From RHKX01 sp963745755 (GTDB lineage Bacteria; Actinomycetota; Thermoleophilia; Solirubrobacterales; 70-9), in NCBI GenBank assembly GCA_963745755.1, contig CAVUYP010000001.1, forward strand, positions 2,046,001 through 2,110,000: a DNA stretch of 64,000 nt, written 5' to 3'. Shown here piece after piece: positions 44,682 to 53,455 of this stretch. Every line of letters starts with the position of its first letter. The stretch's first letter is position 1. Under the pieces are notes generated by a model that ran no database searches, was not told the DNA's origin, and was given only the letters and a program-made list of their open reading frames with translations. Position numbers and translations under genes: made by a program.

Positions 44682-46150
44682 CGCTGCCGCGGCGGCCGCC
44701 GGTGGAAGGGGAGGACCTCTCCGGGTGTGCCGGCCGACTCGGTATCCGACGACGACGGCTGCGGCTCATCCGCCGACGGCTCGGGAGGCGGTGGATCGTC
44801 GGGCCGGACGATCTCGTGGCTGCCGGTGATCGTCTCGTAGAGGTCGACCTGTTCGCCGACGACGGCGCCGATCCGGCGGATCCCCTCGACGATCTCATCC
44901 TCGGTCTGGGCCGAGAAGTTGAGCCGCATCGAGCCGCTGCCGCGGCCGTCGACGAAGGCCGCCTCGCCGGGCACGAAGGCGACGTTCTCGCGCAGCGCCT
45001 TGGCGAGCAGGTCGGTGGTGTCGATGTAGTCGGGCAGCGTCGCCCAGACGAACAGGCCGCCGTCCGGCTCCGACCAGCTCGCCTGCCGCGGGAAGTAGCC
45101 GGCGAGCGCCCGCAGCATCGCCGCGCGGCGCGAGCGGTAGACGTCGCGGAGCTCGGCCACGTAGTCGAGCCAGCGGCCCTCGCCGAAGTACTCGCGGACG
45201 AAGAACTGGCTCAGAGTCGACGTGCAGAGGTCGGCGGCCTGCTTGCCGAGTACGAGCTTGGCGCGGACCGGCGGCGGCGCGCAGACCCAGCCGATCCGGA
45301 TCCCGGGGGAGAGGATCTTCGAGAACGTGCCGACGTAGAGGACGTAGTCGCCGCCGTCGAGCGAGTAGAGCGTCGGCAGCGGCTCGCCGTCGAAGCGGAG
45401 CAGGCCGTAGGGGTTGTCCTCGACGAGCAGGATCTCGCGCTCGCGGGCGATCTCGACGAGCCGCCGCCGCCGCTCCAGCGCCAGCGTCACCCCGCCTGGG
45501 TTCTGGAAGGTCGGCACCGAGTAGATGAACTTCGGCCGCTTCCCCTCGCGGTCGAGGGTGGCGAGCAACTCCTCGAGCAGGTCGATTCGCATCCCATCGT
45601 CGTCCATCGCGACCTGGCGGGTGTCTGCCTCGTAGGAGCAGAAGACGGGGACTGCGCCGGGGTAGGTCGGGCCCTCGGCGATGACGACGTCGCCGGGGTC
45701 GATCAGCGTCTTGCAGATCAGGTCGAGCGCCTGCTGGCCGCCCGATGTGACGACGATGTCCTCGGGGTCGGGGCGCATCTCCTCGGCCCGCATCACCTCC
45801 TCGATCACCGCCTTGGTCTCGGCGAAGCCCTCGGTCGGCCCGTACTGGAGCGCCTTCGCGCTCGACTTCTGGGCGATCCGGGTCATCTGTGCCGCGAACG
45901 ACTCCGGCGGGAAGGTCGAGGTGTCGGGGAAGCCGCCGGCGAGCGAGATCACCTCCGGCCGCGAGGTGATCTCCATCAGGTCGCGCATCGCCGAGGAGCG
46001 CATCACCGTCGTCCGCTGCGCGAACAGGCCCGCGTAGCGGGCGACGTCGGAGGAGGTCGTGTGCGAGCGCCGGTGCGGCCGCTCGCCGCCGGGCCGCGAC
46101 CCGGCGCCGGTGCGGCGGACGGAATCGTCCTCGGGTCGGACCGGATCCAT
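44678..46150 (-). CDS. PLP-dependent aminotransferase (class I/II, LysN/ARO8-like)
   Basis: 490 residues. The PLP lysine is in GTFSKILSPGIRIGW. Other fold markers are SLAGGFPDTSTFPP, YGPTEGFAETK, VTSGGQQALDLI, PTFQNPGGVTL and EDNPYGLLRF. These belong to the 2-aminoadipate/aromatic aminotransferase group related to MocR C-terminal domains; the N-terminal DNA-binding domain is absent. The first 35 and last 45 residues are low-complexity, charged extensions. Coupled to ddl copy 2. The substrate is unknown. Confidence 0.85.
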   Translation of the reverse strand: MDPVRPEDDSVRRTGAGSRPGGERPHRRSHTTSSDVARYAGLFAQRTTVMRSSAMRDLMEITSRPEVISLAGGFPDTSTFPPESFAAQMTRIAQKSSAKALQYGPTEGFAETKAVIEEVMRAEEMRPDPEDIVVTSGGQQALDLICKTLIDPGDVVIAEGPTYPGAVPVFCSYEADTRQVAMDDDGMRIDLLEELLATLDREGKRPKFIYSVPTFQNPGGVTLALERRRRLVEIAREREILLVEDNPYGLLRFDGEPLPTLYSLDGGDYVLYVGTFSKILSPGIRIGWVCAPPPVRAKLVLGKQAADLCTSTLSQFFVREYFGEGRWLDYVAELRDVYRSRRAAMLRALAGYFPRQASWSEPDGGLFVWATLPDYIDTTDLLAKALRENVAFVPGEAAFVDGRGSGSMRLNFSAQTEDEIVEGIRRIGAVVGEQVDLYETITGSHEIVRPDDPPPPEPSADEPQPSSSDTESAGTPGEVLPFHRRPPRQR

Positions 46151-46222
46151 GTGATCAGTTTCCTACAGCGCCGCCGCCGGCGCTGCCACCGCCTCCGGTC
46201 GATCAACTACCCTGCGCGCCCG

Positions 46223-46813
46223 ATGGACCTATTCATGGCGATCTGCCAGGGCCTCGGCCTCGCCCTCGCCGTCGGCATCGGCGGCCCGCTGGCCGCCCTG
46301 TTCATCTCGATGATGGCGTCGCTCGACGCCGGCATCCACCCGGGCGGCTCCGACTACGACTTCATCGAGGCGACCTGGTTTCTGGTCACGCTGCTGGCGA
46401 TCGTCGTCGTCTTCATGCTCGCCCGGGGACGGCAGGCGCTGCGCTGGCCGACGATCCTCGTCCTCGCCGCGATCGGGGCGGTCGTCTTCGCCGCCTCCCT
46501 GGCCGAGGACGGCCACGTCGCCTGGCCCGGCCTGATCCTCGGCGGCCTCGCGACAGCGGCGGCCGCGTCGATCTCCTTCGTGGTCCTCGAGGGCGCGATC
46601 AAGCGCGCCGAGGGCAACGAGCCGGGCAGCAGGGAGGCCGACGCCGCCAACTTCCTGATCGTCGCCTTCGCCGCCGCCGGGATCGTCCTCGCCGCGCTCA
46701 GCCTCTTCGTCCCGCCGGTCTCGCTGCTCGCCCTGGTCGCGCTCGTCTGGCTGGCGATCGGCCGACGCCGCCGCGCCGGCGAGAAGTACGAGGGCCTGCG
46801 GATCCTCCGCTAG
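46223..46813 (+). CDS. Multi-spanning membrane protein, possibly DUF4126-like
   Basis: 196 residues with about five hydrophobic helices, for example LGLALAVGIGGPLAALFIS, TWFLVTLLAIVVVFMLARG, TILVLAAIGAVVFAASL and GIVLAALSLFVPPVSLL. A short basic C-terminus is cytoplasmic. The N-terminus resembles DUF4126 proteins, but this is a weak match. The ATG at 46223 was chosen because the helices begin there. It diverges from the aminotransferase gene. Function unknown. Confidence 0.6.
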   Translation: MDLFMAICQGLGLALAVGIGGPLAALFISMMASLDAGIHPGGSDYDFIEATWFLVTLLAIVVVFMLARGRQALRWPTILVLAAIGAVVFAASLAEDGHVAWPGLILGGLATAAAASISFVVLEGAIKRAEGNEPGSREADAANFLIVAFAAAGIVLAALSLFVPPVSLLALVALVWLAIGRRRRAGEKYEGLRILR

Positions 46814-46845
46814 CAGGCGGCCCGTAACCGGAAAGCGACGGGTGG

Positions 46846-46880
46846 TTGACATCGATTGATGTCGCATTACCCTGTGGCGG
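46846..46880 (+). promoter_or_regulatory. Promoter with embedded operator of the desaturase operon
   Basis: TTGACA (46846-46851) and TACCCT (46868-46873) are separated by 16 bp. The spacer contains a perfect palindrome GACATC-GATT-GATGTC (46848-46863), which starts inside the -35. The first base about 7 nt after the -10 coincides with the ATG at 46881, so the transcript is probably leaderless. A TetR-like or FadR-like repressor is a natural candidate for the palindrome. Confidence 0.65.
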
Positions 46881-47981
46881 ATGGTCGAGCGCGGGGCAGC
46901 ACCGGAGATCTCACCGCTGCGCAGCCGGGTGCTGCGGGGCGCGCGGGCACTGACGACGCCGCTGCTGCCCGACGACTACATCGCCCTGATCAACCCGCTG
47001 TGGTCGACGAAGGAGCTGCTCGGCCGGGTCGAGCGGATCGTGGCGGAGACGCCGGAGGCGTCGACGATCGTGATCAGGCCGGCGTTCGACTGGCCCGGCC
47101 ACGAGCCCGGCCAGTACCTGCGGATCGGCGTCGAGATCGACGGTCGCCGGCACTGGCGGGCCTACTCGCTGACCAGCGACCCCGGCCATCCCGACGGACT
47201 GATCTCGATCACGGTCAAGCACGTCGCCGACGGGCGGATGTCGCCGCACTTCACCCGCCGGATCGAGCCCGGCGCGACCGTCTTCCTCGGCGGCGTCGAG
47301 GGCACCTTCGGGCTCCCCGACCCGCTGCCGGCGAAGCTCCTCTTCGTCAGCGCCGGCAGCGGCATCACCCCGGTGATGAGCATGCTCCGCGAGCTCGAGC
47401 GCCGCGACGAGCTCAGCGACGTCGTCCACGTCCACAGCGAGCGCAGCGCCGAGGGCGTCATCTTCGGCGACCTGCTCAACGGCATGGCCGCCCGCCACCC
47501 CGGCTACGTGCGCCACGAGCACTTCACCGCGAGCCGCGTGCGCCTCGGACCGGCGGCGATCGCCGAGCTCTGCAGCGACTGGCGCCAGCGCTACACGCTC
47601 GCCTCCGGCCCCGGCGAGATGCTCGACGCGATCGACGAGCACTGGCGGTCCGAGGGCGATCCGGAGCTGCTCGACATGGAGCGCTTCCAGCCCAGGTTCG
47701 GAATCGGCGCCGGCGGCGACGGCAGCGGCGGCACGGTCCGCTTCCGGGTCACCGACGTCGAGGCGACCTGCGAGAGCGGCGTGCCGATTCTCGCCGGCGG
47801 CGAGGCGGCCGGCGCCGACCTCCAGTACGGCTGCCGGATGGGCATCTGCCACACCTGCGTCGGCAAGCTCGCCGAGGGGCGGGTCCGCGACCTGCGGACC
47901 GGCGAGGTGCACGGCGAGCAGGGGGAGATGATCCGGATCTGCATCAACGCGCCGGAGGGACACGTCGAGGTCGACCTTTGA
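46881..47981 (+). CDS. Ferredoxin reductase with C-terminal 2Fe-2S domain, desaturase partner
   Basis: 366 residues. The FAD domain has GQYLRIGVEIDG and WRAYSLTSDPG, and the NAD(P) domain has LLFVSAGSGITPVMSML. The C-terminal plant-type 2Fe-2S ferredoxin has YGCRMGICHTCVGKL and RICINAPEG (four Cys ligands). This is the architecture of the mycobacterial oxidoreductase Rv3230c, which passes electrons to the DesA3 acyl-CoA desaturase. The desaturase gene follows by 34 bp. Expression is likely under the promoter and palindrome just upstream. Confidence 0.9.
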   Translation: MVERGAAPEISPLRSRVLRGARALTTPLLPDDYIALINPLWSTKELLGRVERIVAETPEASTIVIRPAFDWPGHEPGQYLRIGVEIDGRRHWRAYSLTSDPGHPDGLISITVKHVADGRMSPHFTRRIEPGATVFLGGVEGTFGLPDPLPAKLLFVSAGSGITPVMSMLRELERRDELSDVVHVHSERSAEGVIFGDLLNGMAARHPGYVRHEHFTASRVRLGPAAIAELCSDWRQRYTLASGPGEMLDAIDEHWRSEGDPELLDMERFQPRFGIGAGGDGSGGTVRFRVTDVEATCESGVPILAGGEAAGADLQYGCRMGICHTCVGKLAEGRVRDLRTGEVHGEQGEMIRICINAPEGHVEVDL

Positions 47982-48015
47982 GATCGAGCCAGCAACAGGA
48001 AGGGAAACGGCAGGG

Positions 48016-49227
48016 ATGAGCACCGATACGGAGACCGTGGCGGCGGCGATCGAGAACCCGCTGCAGCGGCTGACCGACGAGCAGCTCGACGAGCTCGCCA
48101 AGCAGTTCGACGCGATCCACGACGAGGTCTACGACGACCTCGGGGAGGAGGACGCCCGCTACATCCGCGGCGTCATCGAGTTCCACCGCCGCCTCGTCGT
48201 CGTCTCGCGGATCGTCCTGATGGCGTCGCGCTACAAGCCCGCCTGGGTGCTCGGCACCGCCGGCCTGTCGGTGGCGAAGATCCTCGAGAACATGGAGATC
48301 GGCCACAACGTCATGCACGGCCAGTGGGACTGGATGAACGATCCCGACATCAACTCCCAGACCTGGGACTGGGACACCGCCTCGCCGGCCTCGGCCTGGC
48401 GCCACTCCCACAACTACGTCCACCACACCTACACGAACATCCGCGGCAAGGACAAGGACCTCGGCTACGAGATCATGCGGATCGACCCGCACCAGAAGTG
48501 GCATCCGGTCTACCTCGCGCAGCCGCTCTACAACGTCCTGCTGATGCTGTTCTTCGAGTGGGGGGTGGCGCTGCACGACCTCGACTTCGACGCGATCAAG
48601 AGGGGCGACAAGCCGATCCGCCAGGTCAAGGACGAGCTCCGCGAGATCGGCCTCAAGGGGGTCCGTCAGGCGCTCAAGGACTACGTCTTCTTCCCGGCGC
48701 TGAGCGGCCGCGAGTGGAAGAAGACCCTGTACGCCAACTTCACGGCGAACATCGTCCGCAACGTCTGGTCGAACGCGATCATCTTCTGCGGCCACTTTCC
48801 CGACCAGACCTACACGTTCACCGAGGAGGAGACCGCCAACGAGTCGCGCGGCGGCTGGTACGTCCGCCAGCTGACCGGCGCCGCCAACATCGAGGGCGGC
48901 CCGCTCTTCCACCTGATGAGTGGCAACCTCGGCTACCAGGTCGAACACCACCTCTACCCGGACATGCCGTCCTCGCGCTACGGCCAGATCGCCCCGAAGG
49001 TGCGGACGATCTGCGAGCGCTACGGCCTCCCCTACAACACCGGCCCGTTCCGCAAGCAGTGGGGGACGGTCCAGCGGACGATCCTCCGGCTCGCCTTCCC
49101 GGGCGGCAAGCCGCGCCGCAAGCCGGGCCCCTGGCGGGAGCCGGAGCGGCCGGCCGAGCCGCGGCGGGCCGGCAACGGCGAGGTCGACCGCAGCACCGCC
49201 GAGGGGGCCCTCGCCCCATTTCCCTAG
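48016..49227 (+). CDS. Membrane fatty acid (acyl-CoA) desaturase
   Basis: An intact 403-residue protein. Three histidine boxes bind the di-iron centre: HNVMHGQ, HSHNYVHHTY and QVEHHLYPDMPSSRY. Helices such as VLGTAGLSVAKILENMEIGH and PLYNVLLMLFFEWGVALHDL flank them. It would introduce a double bond, probably delta-9, into long acyl chains, adjusting membrane fluidity, using electrons from the reductase encoded upstream. The C-terminus is basic and Pro-rich. The family-B palindrome begins 6 bp after the stop. Confidence 0.9.
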   Translation: MSTDTETVAAAIENPLQRLTDEQLDELAKQFDAIHDEVYDDLGEEDARYIRGVIEFHRRLVVVSRIVLMASRYKPAWVLGTAGLSVAKILENMEIGHNVMHGQWDWMNDPDINSQTWDWDTASPASAWRHSHNYVHHTYTNIRGKDKDLGYEIMRIDPHQKWHPVYLAQPLYNVLLMLFFEWGVALHDLDFDAIKRGDKPIRQVKDELREIGLKGVRQALKDYVFFPALSGREWKKTLYANFTANIVRNVWSNAIIFCGHFPDQTYTFTEEETANESRGGWYVRQLTGAANIEGGPLFHLMSGNLGYQVEHHLYPDMPSSRYGQIAPKVRTICERYGLPYNTGPFRKQWGTVQRTILRLAFPGGKPRRKPGPWREPERPAEPRRAGNGEVDRSTAEGALAPFP

Positions 49228-49232
49228 GCCAT

Positions 49233-49285
49233 CCGCCGAGGTCGAGGAAACAGGCAACTGTCACGCCTTTCCTCGACCTCGGCGG
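49233..49285. repeat. Dispersed palindrome family B, copy 3
   Basis: A perfect 18-bp stem: CCGCCGAGGTCGAGGAAA and its complement, with a 17-nt loop CAGGCAACTGTCACGCC. It is the best copy. The loop is different in sequence but identical in length to copies 1 and 2. Confidence 0.85.
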
Positions 49286-49304
49286 GGCGGGAATCCGCGG
49301 CGCG

Positions 49305-49318
49305 GGTTTCTGCAAACC
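49305..49318. repeat. Small palindrome resembling half of family A
   Basis: GGTTTCTGCAAACC, a 5-bp stem with a 4-nt loop, shares TTTCTGCAA with the right arm of family A. It lies just after family-B copy 3 and 13 bp before the phosphodiesterase ATG. Confidence 0.4.
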
Positions 49319-49330
49319 TCCTGAGCCCCG

Positions 49331-50834
49331 ATGGCCGCCGCCAAGCAACGCAAGCTCGTCCTCGCCGTCGTCGATTCGCTCCGTGCCGACATGCTGCTGA
49401 AGACGGTCGACGCCGGTGAGGCGCCGACGTTCCGGAAGCTGATCGACCGCGGCGAGCTGGTCGGCGACTGCGTCTCGTCGTTTCCGTCGGTGACGCCGGT
49501 CTGCACGTCGGAGCTGACCACCGGCGTGCGCCCCGACCGGCACCTGATCCCGGGGATGAACTGGTACCACCGGGCCGAGCAGCGCTACGTCGAGTACGGC
49601 TCCTCGTTCGAGGCCACCCGCGCTTTCGGGCTGTTCCGCTCGCTCTACGACACCGTCTACAACCTCAACATGGGGCACCTCAACTTCGAGACCCTGACGC
49701 TGTTCGAGCGGCTCGCCGACGCCGGCTACCGGACCGCCGGCACGCCGTTTCTGATCTACCGCGGCCGGACCCGCCACGAGGTCGGCCTCGAGGGCCTGCT
49801 GAAGGCGTTCGCCAACGCCGCCAAGTTCCACCACGCCGTCTGGGGTCCGGAGGAGCTGTTCTACGGCGAGCTCTACTCGTCGCGGAAGGTCGACTGCAAG
49901 CCGACCCTGGCCCGGCCGGCGACCCGCGACGCCTACTCGGCCTGCGTCGGCCGCGACCTCGTCGAGCACGACCTCTACGACTTCCTGCTCTTCTCGCTGC
50001 CCGACAACGACTACTACTCGCACCGCGACGGGCCGGAGCGGACGCAGGAGTCGATCGCGCTCGCCGACGACGCGATGGCCGAGCTGGTCGGCGCCCACGG
50101 CGGCATCGACGCGTTCCTCGCCGAGAACGGCGTGATCGTCGTCGCCGACCACGCGCAGAGCTTCGTCGAGCGGCCGCTCAACCTCCAGGAGACTGCTCGG
50201 CGAGCGCTGGCGGGTCCTGCAGCCGAACGCCGAGTTCGATCCGGCCGATCAGCTCGCCGTCGGCCCGAGCGGCCGCGGCGCCGGGATCTGGCTGCTGCCC
50301 GCCGATCCCGACGAGCGGGCCCGGCTCGGCGCCGAGGTCTCCGCCCACCTCGAGCACGACGTCGAGGGCGTCGACCTGCTCGCCTGGATCACCCCCGAGG
50401 GCGACGAGCGGGGGCGCTGGGCGGCGGTCAGCGGCAGCGGCATCGAGCTCCGCTTCCGGCCCGGCGAGCAGGTCCGCGACCGCCGCGGCGCCGGCTGGGA
50501 GCTCGACGGCGACCCGGCCGCGCTGCGGGCCCGGATCCACGAGGGCCGCTTCGTCAGCGACGACTACCCGGACGCCCTCGCCCGCCTCTGGGCGGCGCTC
50601 GCCAACCCGAACGCCGGCGACATCCTCGTCAGCCTCGCGACCGGCTGGGAGTGCATCGACTGGGGCGGCGGCAACCACCTGCCCGGCGGCAGCCACGGCT
50701 CGCTGCTCGCCACCGATTCGCTCGGCGCCCTGCTGACGGTCGGCCTCGACGGCGAGCGCCCGCAGCGCGAGCAGTGGGCGATCAGCGACGTCTACGGTCT
50801 CGTCGAGGCCCACTTCGGGCTCGCGGCCGACTGA
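49331..50834 (+). CDS. Type I phosphodiesterase/alkaline phosphatase superfamily protein, one frameshift
   Basis: About 500 residues. The N-terminus LVLAVVDSLRADMLLKTV and SSFPSVTPVCTSELTTG carry the metal-binding Asp and the nucleophilic Thr of nucleotide pyrophosphatase/phosphodiesterases. Further ligands are in LFSLPDNDYYSHRDGPE and VIVVADHAQSF. An extra base near 50197 shifts the frame; the remainder (GERWRVLQPNAEFDP, then GGGNHLPGGSHGSLLATDS, with a metal-ligand His) closes the active site. No signal peptide, so probably cytoplasmic. The substrate is unknown. Next to GtrA and lipid-linked-sugar genes. Confidence 0.8.
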
Positions 50835-50859
50835 CGCCGTCCCATCTAGCATCCCGCCG

Positions 50860-51378
50860 ATGCCCGTCGAATACGAACCCGCTCCGCGGAGCGACTCGGC
50901 GCCGCCGCCGGCGGCGGCAGGCCGCTGGGAGGCGGCGGCCAACCGCGCCTGGGCGATCATCCGCCGCGTCCACCTCGGCTCCAAGAAACCCGGCAACTGG
51001 GTACAGCTCTTCCACTTCGGCGTCGTCGGCGGCAGCGGCTACGTCGTCAACCTGATCGTCTTCACGCTGCTCACCCAGGGCACCGGGATGAACCACCTGC
51101 TCGCCGCGGTCGGCGCCTTCGTCGTCGCGGTGACGAACAACTTCCTGCTCAACCGTCACTGGACGTTCCGCCGCCAGGGGTCGAAGGACTCGCACGCCGG
51201 CTTCCAGGCGGCGCGCTTCTTCACGGTCAGCGTCGTCGGGCTCGGCGTCAACCTGGCGATCCTCGAGCTGCTCGTCGCCGGCGCCGGCCTCGCCGAGCTG
51301 CCCAGCCAGGCGATCGCGGTGGCGATGGCGACGCCGGTCAACTTCATCGGCAACAAGCTCTGGACCTTCGACCGCTGA
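50860..51378 (+). CDS. GtrA family membrane protein
   Basis: 172 residues. Four membrane helices of the GtrA/DPMS fold begin FHFGVVGGSGYVVNLIVFTL; NNFLLNRHWTFR and NFIGNKLWTFDR are the paired family motifs. GtrA proteins are thought to move polyprenyl-phosphate-linked sugars across the membrane or anchor glycosyltransferases. The N-terminal 45 residues are a charged, low-complexity extension. It lies 25 bp after the phosphodiesterase. Confidence 0.88.
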   Translation: MPVEYEPAPRSDSAPPPAAAGRWEAAANRAWAIIRRVHLGSKKPGNWVQLFHFGVVGGSGYVVNLIVFTLLTQGTGMNHLLAAVGAFVVAVTNNFLLNRHWTFRRQGSKDSHAGFQAARFFTVSVVGLGVNLAILELLVAGAGLAELPSQAIAVAMATPVNFIGNKLWTFDR

Positions 51379-51426
51379 GGCCACCACGCTCCCGGGCCGG
51401 GTCGCCGGGGCTGGCATAGTTCGGGC

Positions 51427-51627
51427 ATGGTCAACTTCAAGAAGCTCTCCGCCCGCGCCCAGCAGGCGAAGGATGCGATCGACCAGCAGGGCGGCTCCGC
51501 GGCCCTCAAGGAGAAGGCCGAGCGGGCGCGGGGAATCGCCCGCGGCAAGGGCTCGGCCGCCGACAAGGCGAAGGCCGCCGCCGATCTCGCGCGCGAGAAG
51601 CCCAAGCCGGAGGACAAGGGCCAATAG
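51427..51627 (+). CDS. Small charged protein, antitoxin-like
   Basis: 66 residues, rich in Ala, Lys, Glu and Asp, predicted wholly helical (MVNFKKLSARAQQAKDAI, then GGSAALKEKAERARGIA). It resembles small Rv0909/MT0933-type antitoxins and CsbD-like stress proteins, but no toxin gene is adjacent. It may be a free-standing stress protein. Confidence 0.5.
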   Translation: MVNFKKLSARAQQAKDAIDQQGGSAALKEKAERARGIARGKGSAADKAKAAADLAREKPKPEDKGQ

Positions 51628-51649
51628 CGGCGACCGCCGACCGGCCGGC

Positions 51650-53448
51650 GTGAAGCGCGCCGGAGCGATCCTCGGCGCGGTCGTGCTCGCGGCGCTGGCC
51701 CTCGCGGCGAGCGCCGCCGCGGCGGCGACGCCGGTTCCCTCCGGCTACCCGGACAAGCCGGCCGACTACGCGATCACCCCCGAGCAGGCGGTCAAGGTCG
51801 CCGACACCGACCCGAAGATCGTCGCCCGCAAGGCGGAGCTGACCTCGGCCGACTCGCTGACCGCGAACGTCAAGGCCGAGGCGGTCGGGATCTGGGAGGT
51901 CGGCTACTACCGGAACGGCGAGAAGGTCAACCTCGTCATCGTCGACGGGCAGAGCGGTGAGGCGACCCAGTCGTGGACCGGCCCGGCGGTCGACTGGCCG
52001 ATGGCGCGCGGCAAGCCCGGCCAGTTCGGTCACATCCTCAACGCGCCCTACGTCTGGATCCCGCTGGCGCTGGTCTTCCTGCTCGGCCTCTGGGACTTCC
52101 GGCGCTGGCGCAAGTGGGTCCACCTCGACCTGCTCGTCCTGCTCGGCTTCGGGGTCAGCCAGGCGTTCTTCAACTCGGCCGAGATCGGCACCTCGGTGCC
52201 GATCGTCTACCCGCTGCTCGTCTACCTGCTGATCCGGATGCTGGCGATCGGCTTCCGCGGCCACGGCCTCGACGACAGCCCCGGCGAGGGGCTGCGGCCG
52301 AGCACGCCGGTCTGGCTGATGACGATCGCCGTCGTCGCTCTGATCTGCCTGCGGCTGGCCGGCAACCTCGCCGACTCGGGGGTGATCGACGTCGGCTACG
52401 CGGGCGTGATCGGCGCCGACAAGATCACCCACGCCGAGCCGATCTACGACGACTCGTTCCCCGACGACAACCCGACCGGCGACACCTACGGGCCGGCCAA
52501 CTACTTCGCCTACGTGCCGTTCGAGGCGGTGCTGCCGTGGGGCGGCTCCTGGGACGACCTGCCGGCCGCCCACGCGGCGACGATCTTCTTCGACCTGGTG
52601 ACGGTCGCCGGCCTGTTCGCGCTCGGCCTCGTGCTCGTCCGCCGCCGCCGCAGCGTCGAGGACGACGATGACGAAGCCGAAGACGCCGAAACTGACGCCG
52701 CCGCCGGGTCCGCCGCCGGCCCCGCCCGTGCCGGCGGCCGGGTCCGCCGCCTGCTCGCCTCCTGGTTCCCCGATCGCGACGGCAACGTGATCGGGCTGAC
52801 CCTGGTCTTCGCCTGGGTCGCCTACCCCTACACGGCCTTCGTCTCGCAGAGCAACTCCAACGACGAGCTGATCAGCGCCCTGCTCGTCTGGAGCCTCGTC
52901 CTCTTCGCCGAGCCCGATCGCCCGCGGCGGCCTGCTGGCGGTCGCCTCGATGGCGAAGTTCGCGCCGCTGCCGCTCCTGCCGCTCTACGCCGCCGGCGGC
53001 CGCGGGATCCGGATCCGCACCGCCGCCGACCGCCGCGCCTCGCTGCGGCCGCTCGCCCTCTTCCTGGCCGCCTTCGCCTTCTTCGCGGCGCTGCTGCTCG
53101 CCTACCCGGCCGTCGATCCCGGCCTCTCGCAGTTCTGGGAGCGGACCGTGAAGAGCCAGCTCGACCGCGAGAGCCCGTTCAGCATCTGGGGCCAGGCCGA
53201 CCTCGGCTGGCTGCACACGATCGTCAAGGCCGGCGTCGTCGTCCTCGGCATCGTCGTCGCCTTCGTGCCCTGGCGGCGGACGCTGATCCAGATCGCCGCG
53301 CTCAGCGCCGCGCTGATCATCGCCGTCGAGCTGACCCTCGAGCACTGGTTCTACCTCTACATCCCCTGGTTCCTCGGCGCGCTGCTGGTCGCGATCGTCG
53401 CCCGCGACGCCGACGACGTCTCCGCCGACACGCCGATCACGCAGATAG
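51650..53448 (+). CDS. Polytopic membrane protein, GT-C glycosyltransferase-like, frameshifted
   Basis: About 590 residues. A signal peptide and small external domain (residues 30-130, YRNGEKVNLVIVDGQSGEAT) are followed by about eleven helices, including WIPLALVFLLGLWDFRRW, PVWLMTIAVVALICLRLAG and LTLVFAWVAYPYTAFV. A large loop has ADKITHAEPIYDDSFPDDNP, a pattern seen in GT-C (DUF2029/GT87-like) enzymes using polyprenyl sugars. The frame changes near 52925. The end is uncertain: a TAG at 53446 in another frame is the likely stop if one more base is extra; read literally, it runs into LtrA. Confidence 0.6.
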
Positions 53449-53455
53449 TCGGCGG

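Noticed and set aside
51427..51627. Toxin-antitoxin module
   Set aside because: Only an antitoxin-like helical peptide is present; no toxin gene is adjacent.
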